The notes below the pieces were generated by a model. It saw only the letters and a program-made list of their open reading frames with translations. It was not told where the DNA came from and did no database searches. Both the position numbers and the translations under genes were made by a program. Positions 46,985-58,423 of a DNA stretch of 64,000 bases are shown in pieces (position 1 is the first letter of the stretch; the number at the start of each line of letters is the position of its first letter). The DNA comes from Chimonanthus salicifolius. Lineage: Eukaryota > Streptophyta > Magnoliopsida > Laurales > Calycanthaceae. The stretch covers positions 47,982,201-48,046,200 of the forward strand of contig CM023538.1 in assembly GCA_013350335.1 (NCBI GenBank), read 5' to 3'.

Positions 46985-47255
46985 TGAAATATGCACATGC
47001 AATGAGCATCCCCCATCATGTACTTTCATAGCCATCACTTGACGTGCCTTGCACCGACAAGGTAAATTACAACACACTTTCATCTCTTCTATAAAATATG
47101 TACATGCAATGAGCAACCCCCATCATGTACATTCGTAGCCATCACTTGACGTGCCTTGCACCGACAAGGTAAATTACAACACACTTTCATCTCTTCTATA
47201 AAATATGTACATGCAATGATCAACCCCCATCATGTACATTCGTAGCCATCACTGT
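46985..47255. repeat. 107-bp minisatellite, about 2.5 copies
   Basis: CATGCAATGA recurs at 46996, 47103 and 47210. Units include CCATCACTTGACGTGCCTTG and CACCGACAAGGTAAATTACA. It lies in the inverted left arm of insertion G. Confidence 0.9.
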
Positions 47256-47259
47256 AGAA

Positions 47260-48546
47260 CTTCATTCATTATATCATGTACTTTGTTTGGGGAAGATTAC
47301 CAAAACATCACTCTTTATGTTCTTTTGTTTCTAGGGAAATCTCTAATTTCCTATTGTTTGTTTCTCAGTGTGGGAGTTTAGGGGAGATGTTAGGGAAATG
47401 AAAATATTTTGTAAGGGTGTATTTTGTGATTCTAAGGGTTTGTTTTACCCTATCAACCCTTGTATGGTGATGGAAGTTTAAATGATTTTCAATAAAGTAT
47501 GCAACTTTAGGAGTTCATGAGGACTTTGACACTAAGATGTATGTGAATAAGTTATTGGAGTATATTGAGACGTGGTATGGGTGCGTCCCTCACGTGATAT
47601 TAATGATTGAGACTGTGGGAAACTCGATACGAATTACGGAGACTTGGTCCCGTAGGGTTACCGTTGAGGGGTGGGTCCCTTGCATGCTACGCGCTGGAGG
47701 GCGCTCTCACAGCTATTTTGCACACTTGATGTACAGGAAGGCGCAGAGCTAGGTACTATTTTACCCCGTGGGGGTGGTACTAGTTTCATCAGACGCGGAT
47801 CGACCGCCTTAGAGATTGACTGAATCACCTATGAGGTGAAGGGATGCAGGGCGAGGTAGACTTGATCACGTTGGACGTGGGTCTTCCGCTTAGTAAGTCA
47901 TGGGCCCTAAGTCTTGCTAGGGGTCGTTATACATTTATGTTTTGTTATTGGTGCCACAGTCACGTAGTGATACAACCAAGTGTTGTTTTTACGGATAGAA
48001 TATCTCATGGTTGATGAAGTGCCTAGGTTAGTATGCCCATGAATGGATTATACCCAGAGGAGGGTTATATTCATGGACAAAGTGATACCGAGGATGGATT
48101 GTTTCCATGAATGGATTATACCCATAGATGGGTTATATTCATGGATGATTATTAAACAGGGTTAGATGATAGTTACTGAAAGAGTGATACCAGGGATGGA
48201 TGTATTTAACCATGGATGATTATTCCCATGATGGTTTGAATTTATGCCCCGGGTATTGGAATCGTGGAAGTTGGAACAAAAGGTGTTAGTCACATAGTGA
48301 CATATTTGCAAATGAAGATCTACAAAATTTTGGAGACGTATTTAACGGAGAAGATAAAAGTCTAGTGAAACTTGAATGGGAAGCTTTGGGCAACTGCCGA
48401 GTTAGTCTAGCTATCTAACTCTGTAATTAGCCGATGGAATTCCAGGAGGGTGAAGCTAGAAGCTAAGTTAAAGTGGAATCAGCGGAAAATTTGGAACCCT
48501 ACTTCGTTCGATTTTCGGGACGAAAATTTTAAAAAGAGGATTGTAT
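47260..48546 (+). other. Internal remnant of insertion G
   Basis: The piece 47640-47900 resembles 53810-54000 (GCTCTCAC-GCTATTTTG-ACACTTG-TGTACAG). A ladder of CATGAATGGATTATACCC and GGGTTATATTCATGGA boxes lies at 48030-48250. The last 140 bp read like the end of a gypsy pol polyprotein (NPYFVRFSGRKF, then stop, without a clean open frame upstream), then a purine-rich tract before the LTR. Confidence 0.45.
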
Positions 48547-49803
48547 TGTAATACCCTAGATTTTTCAATATATCAATATTTACGAAAATGCCCTTGGATT
48601 TATAAATTGAAGGGTTATGATCATAGATGAGAAAAATGGTGGGACCTATTACTCAGTGTACTTGTATAAGGTTTAAATTAAGTTAAATGGGCAAGGTACA
48701 TTTATTTGGGTCAAAGAGGTTAAATGGGTCAAAGGACCCAAATGGGACCCAATGGGTCGTGTATGTCATGATTGATCATGGAGTGAGCTCAAAGCTTAAT
48801 TGGTTTAAGTGCATTAGATATTTGAGTTGGTTTGAGTTGAAATAAATAATGGAGTTTAGTTGAGTTGAATTTATTAGTTGAGTTACATTAAATGAATGAG
48901 TTGACTTGGGTGAGTTAAATAAATGGGTTGGATGGAATGTTTATTTTAAGTAAGTGATGTGTGTGAATTGGAGTGGAATGGATTGATTTCAAGTGAAAAA
49001 CAAAGAAAAACGTGGGCTGCATGGGGAAGTTATCTTATGCAGTTAAGTGTTAAATGTTGGTGGAGGTTTTGGGAGTTACATGTGGTGAGGAGTTGCAAAG
49101 TTAAAAGATTCATAAAACACGTTGGATTGCATGAGAATTAAAGGGGAGTTGGAAGGTTGAGTTGGTCCAAGTTAATCAAATGGGTGAAGTTTTATTTAAT
49201 TGGGTCAAAGTTTGTGAAATGGGTCAAAATGGCCAATTTGGACCCAATAGGTCGGGTTTGACTTTGTTGACCATTAAGTGAGTCCAAGATTGATTAAATT
49301 GGGGCTGTTTGGAGTTTGAAATAAAATCATATAGTTGAGTTAAATAAGTGAACTAATTTAGATAATTATAGTGAATGAGTTGGATGGAATATTTATTTTT
49401 AAGTGAGTGAGGTGTGTAGATAAAAGGTTTGTGGGTTGTTTCAAATTCAAAACTACCCTACACGTTGGTTGCATGGGGGTGTACCACATGCATGAAACTC
49501 CTAAGATATTGATGAATGAAATGATGATTTTGAGAGTTACAAATACAAGGTTAACCAAGGGGCTAGTCATTGGAACATGGAGAGTTTTATTTAAAAGTTG
49601 AAACTCCAAGATAGATATTAAAACCAATGGGAGTTACAAAGTGTGTTCACACTTGGAGGAGGGGAGTTTCATTTCAAGAATGAAACTCTCAAATGGGACA
49701 TTGATGAGGATCAAATGGGCTGAATGGAGCTGCTGTATTATAGAGTTACAAATGAGGTTTTGACTTTTAAAATTCAAATATGATAAGACTACACATTGGA
49801 GGA

Positions 49804-49828
49804 GGGGGGGGGGGGGGGGGGGGGGGGG
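49804..49828 (+). repeat. 25-nt G homopolymer
   Basis: There are 25 G in a row after GGA. It interrupts a sequence otherwise similar to the following GGTTTCATTTCTAGATGAAACC hairpin. The true length may be affected by sequencing. Confidence 0.85.
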
Positions 49829-50504
49829 AAGGTTTCATTTCTAGATGAAACCCCCATGTAAGATGATAATGAGAGGAGGAAGAAAAGGAGAGGTTACACA
49901 AATACCAGCATGGGAGACGTTGGAGAGCTTGGGGAGGTTTCATTGCATAGATGAAACCCCCAAGTAAGCATAAAGGACTTGGGGTTAATATGGGAGTTAC
50001 ATGTGAGGCAAGTTTGGGCTGAATTTGAGTAGCCAAAAGAGGTTCAATTTTCTATCTCTATCTCTCTCTCTCTTTGCTGTCTTCTACATTCCAAAAGCAA
50101 GAACAGCAGCTGCTTACTGATTTGCAATCAGTCCTTGGTTGATTTCTTTCACCAAGACAAAAGCACACTTTGAGCAAAAGGAGTTGGCACCAAGGTTTAA
50201 GATCAAAGTTTCATTTCTCTCTCTTTCTCCCTCAAATCCATGTCATCTGGCTGAAGTATTCCAAAGAGATTGCAGCAAGGTCAGTCTCAGCCCAAAGAAC
50301 AGTAAGAGAGAAGGAGAGGTCGAGGAAATAAAGGGTCAAGAAAGGAGTCAAAAGAACCGAAGGAGACGCGGTGTTCGTAAGTGCATTTTGAACGCTTGTT
50401 TAATAGATTGGTTAAGAAAATGAGATCTGGCCATCGTATGGCCAGATCCATCAATGGTTTAAATATGGGATTATGATGTTTAAAAGTGATAAAATATGGA
50501 CCAT

Positions 50505-51130
50505 AGGGTTCGGCCCTTTGGATGGCCGAACCCCATGGGAAAACTTGGTGATTTTTATGGTGTTTGAGAGATGAAATTCATATTATATATTGAAGTTCTT
50601 TTAAAGGATTTTAAAGGGAGATAAGGTCACTGATTTTGACCAGTTATTACATGGCTGAATTATGTGTTTATTAAGCTAAGTACTGATAAAAAAATATGGA
50701 CAAATATTGGAGGGTTTACATCAAGGAAACCTTGGGGTTCGGCCATGTGTATTGCCTAACCCCATGGACTGTTTTTTATGGTTATTTGGGTCAAGTGTAG
50801 GATGGATTTTTATGTAAACATAATGTGCTTTGATTTAAGAATAAACCAAGTTTATAAATGGATAAATGGATCTAAACCATAGGCTATGAGGTTCAGCCAA
50901 TTGGGTGGGCCGAACCCCATGAAATGGTATGACATTTCATGGAAGTATTAAATGGTTTTGTGAGATTTTAAAGGATTTAAAGTGAAGATAAGTTTACTGT
51001 TTTTAGGTAACTATGGCTTGGCTGAACCATATTAATACTATAGTTAAATTATGGATTAAAACCATGGACAATGGTTGGATTAATTACACCAAGAACCATA
51101 GGGTTCGGCCATATGTATGGCCGAACCCCA
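50505..51130. repeat. Four GGGTTCGGCC hairpins in two tandem units
   Basis: Hairpin arms GGGTTCGGCC and GGCCGAACCC with 8-nt loops lie at 50506-50533 and 51101-51128, both perfect. Weaker versions lie at 50735-50762 and about 50889-50918. Each is followed by a CCATG(G/A) box. Spacing suggests a duplicated unit of about 370-380 bp, each with two hairpins. Confidence 0.85.
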
Positions 51131-51618
51131 TGGACTGTTATGTGGATATTTGGATTGAGTTTTACAAAATGGAAATCATACAAAGTGATGGGCTTATTGG
51201 ATGGTTTTGAAAGGTAAAAACGTGATAACATTATACTGTTATCCTATGTCTAAATGAGACCAAAAACATGTTTAAAAGGACCAAAACTATGGGGTTCTAT
51301 GGCTAAGATAGGACATGGAAGTTTAAGTGGATTTTTGGGACTTAGACTAAGTTAGAATCACATGAATGAATGCTTAACTTGCTGTTATGTAAATAAGGTT
51401 TTAGGATTTCCAGAACGGTGTACAAGCCGTGACCGGAAGACGGTTCAAAGAAAGGGTCAAACAAAGTAAACAAGTGTAGGTTTCCTACCTTTATTGTAAC
51501 CACTATTTCATATGTTGTTTTATGTTGATTTCGATAACTTATATGATTGTAAAGTTATGTTTCTAAATGACATATTTGCATAGACATCTCATGCATGGCA
51601 TGTGATGATGGTGTTGTA

Positions 51619-51776
51619 ACCGGAGGCCACACTCCGTCGGGGGGTCCGAAAGACCACTGTAGGGTACCCTGATGATGAGAATCCCATCAGGAGGAATCCG
51701 GATACCACACTCCATCGGGGCGTCCGAAAGACCACTATGGGTTACCTTGACGATGAGAATCCCGTCAAGTAATGGC
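51619..51776. repeat. Two copies of a 78-bp unit
   Basis: The unit holds CACACTCC(G/A)TCGGGG, then GTCCGAAAGACCACT and GATGAGAATCCC(A/G)TCA. The copies start at about 51620 and 51698. It lies in the same long LTR. Confidence 0.9.
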
Positions 51777-52504
51777 TGTGTTGAATGGTGATGGGTGGGA
51801 CTCATACATGTCCATTTCATACATAGCATGTTTTTTATGGAATTTTGTCACACATGTGTTATTATTATATTATTTGCATGTTTTTGACTAACCATGTGGT
51901 AGCCCTATTCGGAAACACTACTGGGCACGTTGATCTAACGCCCTATCTATATCCTTAGTGGATGACGCAGAGAAAGGGAAGAACGTGGATTGAGAAGAGG
52001 ACCAAGCAAGGAAACTTGGGCGGTTTGAATGATTTTGAATGGACTTGAATGGATTATTCATGGATGTGTTATTTGAATTATGTGGACACTGTAATTTGGT
52101 AACTAGATTTGTTGGTTTTAATAAGTAGTTAAGATAGATGCTATGGTTTGTTTTAAGTTGGATGGTTTGATTGAACGATTAGTTAAGATTGATTACTAAT
52201 TTTGGAGAATAAGTTATATACTTTGCTATCTAAGAATGGAAAATTGGAATAGTCATAGGTTCTATTATAACCTCAGTTAGATTAAAACTAAGTTAATTCT
52301 GCAAGTTATATATGTACCATGTGCGGATCAGTTTTATGGACTTAGTTCATACGCACATGGGCTTGGCCAGTTAAGGGTCGGATTTAGAGATCCGAACTTA
52401 ACTCGCGTCGTGACATTCCGCCCCGATCACATGATTATTATATTTAAAAATAAAAAAAATAAACTCTGAAAATTAGAGTGAAAAGGGCGGGGTGTTACAC
52501 AGAT

Positions 52505-53885
52505 TTCCTATGCTTGGAGTGCCCCTTTGTACGGTTTCTTCTCCTCCAAAGGTAAGATCTATGATCCTTTTCTTTCCCTTTCTTCTTATTTGATGAGATA
52601 TTATGGGATGTGTTGAGAATGGAGTATGTGATGGATTTTAGGCCTTATATGGAAAGGAATCCATGGAAGTAATTGTGGATTTTTGTTAATGAATCTTGTT
52701 TGGGTATAGATCTAAACTGAAATTGAGTTTTGAATCCATGGGAAAGGAAGTAAAAAGTAAAACAAAAGGGTATATGCTAATTTTTTGAAATGATTCATGG
52801 AAGGAGATTTGGGGATTACCCTTAGATTGAAGGGATTAATCTGGATTATGGGTAAATCTTGGGTCTAGATTTGGGGGTTTTGCTTCTAAACTGTGCTTAG
52901 GCCTAATCCATGAATTAATAATGGTATATTACGTTCTTTTGGCATGATTACAACCTTCGAACCCCGAACTTGTTGAGGTACGACCCAGATATCAACCCGA
53001 GACATTGTAGTTTTGAGGTGAGGAGTGCTACACATATATTGTATGTATGCATGTATGTTATTTCAGTGATTTAGGAAATGTACTGTGTTATTGATGTGTC
53101 TAATTCATGATAAATATGTTGGATGTACCCTATGCTTTGCATAAGATGTTATAGATTCCTTATTATGTGATTTGTAGCATGCCTATTATCTTTTTATGAT
53201 GATAGAGAATTGTGATATTTGTTGGAGACCCTTCTGAAGAGCTGTGATGATTTGTTGATGTATTTATTTGGATTTATGTTGTGAAAAAAGGGAGTAATTT
53301 GGACTTAGTGATAAACCACCATGAGACGAGTTGCATGAATTGCAAGGACTAAGAATATATGTAAATAAACTCGATGTGTGTATCTCAAGGTTACTGTGTA
53401 GTATGTATCCCTAAGATAACCTAATGTGATAATGATGTTAAATGTATGAAACATAATGGAATGTGTTATGTTGTCAACATTGTGAAATTATGATCATGAT
53501 GTGATTATGACATATATATTACGCTTATATTTGTGATTATGGTCCCTTGTGTTACTCACTGATGTATGCCTTGGAGGTTGTCTAAGATGTGAGTATGGAT
53601 GTTGTATTTATGGGCATGGTGAGATTGAGAATACTAGTGTTAGGGATTAGACCCAAAGAGTATATAGGACTTGAGGATGTACATTTCTCTGGTTTGGGCC
53701 CCACTAGTAGTAGTCCTTACTCCCTATAGGAGATTGGTGCGACAAGATGATGGTTTTAGTTTAAGGTACTCGATTAGAACGGTGGCATCAGCTATGGGGC
53801 TTGATCCTATTCGTGGTTGTCGTTGAGGAGTATAGCCCCTCACATGCTTCGCACTACAGGTCGCTCTCACGACTATTTTGTACAC
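52505..53885. other. Continuation of the LTR interrupted by insertion G
   Basis: The sequence resumes after the CAGAT target duplication (TTCCTATGCTTGG). It has the texture of a gypsy LTR: a CT-rich stretch at 52540-52600 and GAGTGCTACA at about 53026. No gene is seen. Confidence 0.4.
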
Positions 53886-54145
53886 TTGGTGTACAGTTTG
53901 CGTAGGGTCAGATACTCGTGACCCTATGTGGGCGGTACTAACTTAATAAGACGTATTACGCAGAGTTAGATACTCGTGATTCTATGCGGGCGGTACTGAC
54001 TTAGTAAGACATGTTGGACGCAGGGTTGGGTACCATTTACTAATTGGGTAATGGGACCAACTTGGTAAGGTGTTCATGTTTATACGCAGGGCTAGATACG
54101 TGGATGCTCCATGAGGGTGGTACTAGCTTAATAAGACATGATGAC
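53886..54145. repeat. Four imperfect tandem units of about 56-75 bp
   Basis: Each unit contains ACGCAG(G/A)G(T/C)T(A/G)G-type sequence, a GGGCGGTACTA-type box and CTTA(A/G)TAAGAC. Copies begin near 53890, 53950, 54008 and 54083. A related single unit occurs at 47740-47800. Confidence 0.75.
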
Positions 54146-55150
54146 CTTGTGTTTCGATAAGCCTGAAAGAGATAAACCCAAGACCTCTAGTCTAATCCTA
54201 AAAACATATATATCCGTTATAAACCTTTTGATTTTATTTCTTCAATCTTTTAGATCCATCATATATTTTTTTCTCCCAGATTTCGAGTAATTTTCTTATT
54301 TCAAATCAATACCCAAAATGCATGTATTTCAAATATCTTGAGTTAGGCTAAGTACAAATTTAAAGATCTCATGTTAACATAAACTTGACAGGACCCAACG
54401 TGCGACTCTAAATACGTTAAAGATTGATAGGTATTGAAATGAGTCTTAACTCATTTAGTTTTGACGAATACTCACTATGGGTCAAATTCTTTTGTTTGTT
54501 TTAGTATGGGTATCCCACCCCACATTAGAGGCGAGATTAATCTCACGGGCATGTGTAAAGTATTAACCTCTTAATCCATACACCCTGGTTAAATCAATAA
54601 GGAGTAACCCCAAGAGTGGTCCAGAGGAGCTTGAGAATGAATCGAATCCCCAAGAGTACATATATTTATTCAACGTTGGAGTTGATACTAATTTCATAAA
54701 TTACATAAAATCACTTGCAAGTTTCAATAACTCGAGAGAGAGTCAAATTCAAAACCATTAATCTATTCTTACGTGCTAAGCCAATTGAGCTATGTGTATG
54801 CAGGTTTGAGTCAAATGTATTTGATAAATAAGTTGTTTCAACTATTGGTTGGATTGACTAGTTTGAACAATTCAATATAGATTTTCATTTTAAATTAGGT
54901 CAATTTATTTATTAAATAATAATAAAATTTTAACAAACAAACAGGGGATATTTTCATATTCTTAAAAGAATTAATTTAAAAGATAATGAGCCAACTAAAG
55001 TGTCCTTAGAGATAGAATTCCACATAATTACATAGGGTGTAATAGAGGACGATACCATAAAAGAGTATGGGGAAACTCTTATATCCAAGCAATATGATTA
55101 TGGATTTTTAAGCTCATTTTAAATTTAGATCTATATCTAAAACATAGTCC

Positions 55151-55181
<31 letters not shown>

Positions 55182-56431
55182 AAGTTGTGATTTTCTTATA
55201 TAGATTTAAATATCAATATTATGAAATGAACTATTAATTTAAAATTCTTCACTAAAACTAGAAATTTTGTGATTTTTACACAAACTATGTATTTCGTTAA
55301 TTCATATAAAAAAATCTTGAAATTTGATAAAGAGATAATTTTTTTTATTAATCAATTCAAATGTTTTATTTTATGTAATGTGATAAATGAGTTTGAATAA
55401 TTGTTGGAAAAATTGCTAAAATAAACTATTTTGAAATTAGTATAATTTTTCTTTTATAAGATGAATAGATATTTTGTAATTGGTAGATGTTATTTAATAG
55501 TTATGTTTATGGCAAAAATGTAAAATTTAATTATTTTTATAACATAAACTCATTAAGATAATAGTGAAACAGATATAGTGAAATTCCTAAACAGATAAAT
55601 CCCTACTCAAGAAATCTCCTTCGTAAGATAATCTTATTTTGTTATAAATAAATAAAACTAATTTGAAATTATTTAATGAGATTTTTTCTATTTATAATAT
55701 GATAATTTAATTAGATACAAACTAAATCAAAATTGAACAAGTAATGTACATAGTTTATAAATCAATTTAAATTTGATTAGAAAAATTAATTAAGGTTGGT
55801 ATTTAGATCTACTAAATGTATGTCGAGTTCCAAATGATTGATCAAAATAAATAAGTTAAACAACACACTCAGAGCCTTATGCACTTCATTGAAATCCAAA
55901 ACCAATATATAAGCCACTAAACATGTTAAAAATAACTAATATAAATTATATTTTGCATATCCTGGCTACACATGAAAATAAACCATTTTTACATTTAATT
56001 TTTTTTCAAAAAGAAAATTGTTAAATTATACCATTTTATGTTTTGTGATCCTACGACAAGTCCTTAATCAATTGTATTTTGAAATAAAAAGCATAATTTA
56101 AGAGTACATGTAGCATATCTTGTTTAAAAAATTAAAAATAATTGATGAAAAGAATAAAAAAAAATTATGACCGAATAAATCTCCAAAAAAGCCATCAAAC
56201 AATTGCTAAACTGCTCTTTAGAATCCAAAACACCTATACGTAAAGAAGTTATACATTCTACTTATTCCTGAACTTTTCGTGACTTGCTATAAAAGAAAAA
56301 TTTTACATGAAAGAGTGGAAAAGGAACATAAAAGAAGAACATAGTAAAAAGTACGGAGATTTAGCCCAAAAAAACCATCAAACAATTGCTAATGAACCAT
56401 TGAATCCAAAACCAACCTATACCTAAAGAAG
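54146..56431. other. AT-rich intergenic DNA with a TA microsatellite
   Basis: A run of about 14 TA units lies at 55151-55179. The piece 54510-54650 (CACATTAGAGGCGAG, CACCCTGGTTAAATC) resembles 56955-57090 in style. No exon with splice sites is found on either strand until 56432. Confidence 0.5.
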
Positions 56432-56620
56432 TTATGATTCATTATTTTCTACTTTTTCCTGAACTCCGTCCCTTGCTTTCAATCCATCTGCTTCTCTGAG
56501 TTTCTTATAATGCTCCACATCGGCCATTATATTTATTGCGGCCTCCTTTTCGTTCTTAGACAACTCCGAGTCGGCCTCCTTTTGCTCTTCCTTCTCATTT
56601 TGCTTCCTGTAGAACTCTTC
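56432..56620 (-). CDS. Terminal exon of an unrecognised Lys/Glu-rich host protein
   Basis: The minus strand reads a pyrimidine-rich tract ending CTGCAG, then 62 codons and TAA. The peptide is strongly charged, with EEFYRKQNEKEEQKEADSE, then NIMADVEHYKKLREADG, and has a heptad-like, helical pattern. An in-frame TGA lies just upstream of the splice site, so the frame is open only as an exon. Base composition is clearly more GC-rich than the surroundings. No upstream exon is recognised within the next 2 kb in the transcript direction. It could be the last exon of a coiled-coil protein, or a stranded exon fragment carried by a transposon. I do not recognise the family. Confidence 0.45.
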   Translation of the reverse strand, partial: EEFYRKQNEKEEQKEADSELSKNEKEAAINIMADVEHYKKLREADGLKARDGVQEKVENNES

Positions 56621-56654
56621 CTGCAGCTTCGAAAGTAAGAGCAGTCAGATTCCC

Positions 56655-56990
56655 TTTTCTACTGTTTCTCCTTTCTATTTTTTGAGGACCAACGTATCTA
56701 GGGGTCTTATTTGTATTTAGACAGGGACATTACATTTTAATTCGACTAATCCAGAGGTCTCATCTGTCTCCTTTCTATTAACTTTTTTGATAACCAAGGT
56801 ATTCAGGTGTCTCAAATCTATTTGGTCAGGGAACATTGCATTTTAACTCGACTAGTCCAGGGGTCTCATATGTGTTTCTTATTTCTATTATTTTTTTTGA
56901 TGACTAAGGTATCCAAAGGTCTCATCTATATTTGGATAGGGGACATTACATTTTAACCCGACTAGTCCTTAGGGCATGTGCAAGCCTCTC
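56655..56990. repeat. Three tandem units of about 110-115 bp
   Basis: Each unit holds TTTCTATT...TTTTTGA, then an A(A/G)GTAT(C/T)(C/T)A-type box, TATTT(A/G)G, GGACATTACATTTTAA, CGACTA(A/G)TCC and GGTCTCAT. Starts are near 56668, 56774 and 56885. It lies 5' of the charged exon on the minus strand. Confidence 0.85.
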
Positions 56991-58423
56991 AATCTCACAT
57001 ACACTGGGTAAAGAGTGGCTCATAGGAGGGTTGAGCATTAATCGAACTTAAGACCGCTTTCCAAGAGAGGAGCTTCTTGAGTGTCATGCCAACCCCCTTT
57101 CTATTAATATTACTATTATATTTAATTTAATTTGTCTTTATAATTCTTCTATTTTTTTTCTGAAAGAGATAAGTAGATATTTTCTTTTTATCTTATTTAA
57201 ATAATCACGTTAGACGAAAAGAAAAAGAAAATAGAGGAAAAAAAAGCATTTTCCCTTGGCAGAGAGTAAGAGACATATTTGGTGAATAACAATAGCTTTT
57301 CATGTTATTTTTCTAACGATTGGATTAGAGTCAATCAAAAGGGATAACATCAAAAGATAAAAAGAAAGAGAAGGAGACCTAGAAACAGGACCCAAATAAA
57401 GAAAAGAAAGAAATAAAACAGCGACAAGCGAATTAAACAACTCAAAAAGTTGAAAGGGTATTTATAAATCTTGTCTGTCATCTAAATTTTTGAAATTTTG
57501 ATATGCCTCTAATTTTAAATCAAATGCATTTATGAAAATTACTTTAAAGTTGTGTCAAAGTATAAAACTTTAAATATATGTGGTCTTATTTGGATGAGGA
57601 ATCACTTCATTTTTTTAAACAGATCTCTAATATAAATATCTCATTCACAAAGGGGTTCCACTTTTGCGCATGGGTTTTTTTCTCGAAAATCCAGTAGACT
57701 TTTCCCTAAAAGTGAGACATTTGGAAAAACATTATTCCTTCTAATATAAACCAACACATCCCATCAAATCAAGTAGTCAAATAAACATCATCAATGTATC
57801 GTAATACTTCGTTCTAAACATCAATCCTACTAAAGTCTATTACAGTCCACAAATTTCGCCTATCTATTATATAGTAAGTACTCATTATTGCATAAGAAAC
57901 ATGCAATGTACACTAAACATGTTATAGATAGAGATTGTTCCATATAAAGTATTTACACAAGAATATGAACCTCCTGAAATTTAAATATAATTTAATTGTA
58001 AGGCGAAGTTCTCCTCACCTAATGGTGTTTGTGGAAAACCGTTCTATAAGATCACCCAGTTGGATTGAAGGGGTCTCTTGGGAAATAAAGTTAAATTAAA
58101 TCTTACAATCTCATTCCTTGAATGGTTTCAAAAATTAAAAAATGTAATACTTCATCATAATATGAGAGTTTATTGATTGAGAATCAATCGTATATTAATT
58201 CATCATTAAACTTATTGTTCGACATACCCGAACAATATAACCAGAAGATCTGAATCGATTAATAGTAGAAACACGGTTCAATCTTAATGCGGAAATCATT
58301 AACGTAATAATTATAAGAAATACCAGGATCCATTGATGAAAAAGAGTGAGATCTGATATTCCCTTTAATATATCAATACTTCTTAAAGTCCAAAAATAAG
58401 AGAAACCACCCACCTTGGAGAAT
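56991..58423. other. Intergenic DNA
   Basis: No gene is recognised. A 72-codon minus-strand frame at 58195-58413 (hydrophobic centre) has no splice or domain support, although its last part lies next to the repeat that ends element D. Confidence 0.4.

Larger units (their letters stand above)
46418..52499 (+). mobile_element. Gypsy-derived insertion G with inverted U5 ends
   Basis: CAGAT at 46413-46417 and 52500-52504 is a perfect 5-bp target duplication. Read inward, the left end is TGTAACGCCCCGCCCTTTT. The right end is AAAGGGCGGGGTGTTACA, its inverse. The inverted similarity continues, diverged, for about 600 bp (for example CACGACGCGAGTTAAGTTC, TTAACTGGCC, GGGCGTTAGATCAACG and GGCTACCACATG against their complements near 51905-52410). 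A plus-oriented LTR runs 48547-52499, preceded by a polypurine-like AAAAAGAGGATTGTA and a pol-like tail ending FSGRKF then stop. No complete pol is present. Confidence 0.72.
48547..52499 (+). repeat. Long gypsy LTR (about 3.95 kb)
   Basis: It starts TGTAATACCCTAGATTTTTC and ends GGGCGGGGTGTTACA. Two related segments of about 0.5 kb (48650-49130 and 49170-49620) share GGGTCAAA, ACCCAAT(G/A)GGTCG and GGTTGGATGGAAT. Three small hairpins of the type GGTTTCATTT...ATGAAACCCCC lie at about 49661, 49832 and 49937. The great length fits chromovirus-type (Tekay/Del-like) LTRs. Open frames in it are fortuitous. Confidence 0.65.

Noticed and set aside
49767..50036. Minus-strand frame with a run of prolines
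   Set aside because: It is only the translation of the 25-nt G homopolymer and its LTR surroundings.
50139..50423. Basic 94-codon plus-strand frame
   Set aside because: It lies inside a long LTR in a CT-rich part that would be leader-like; no domain is recognisable.
46418..52499. Reading G as a Mutator or hAT type DNA transposon
   Set aside because: The 5-bp target duplication and the internal LTR start with a pol-like tail fit a gypsy origin better. The DNA transposon reading is kept as an alternative in the findings.
58195..58413. Minus-strand frame with a hydrophobic segment, MGGFSYFW start
   Set aside because: A transmembrane-like stretch alone is weak evidence in AT-rich DNA. The frame sits at the edge of the element D repeat and no exon structure supports it.
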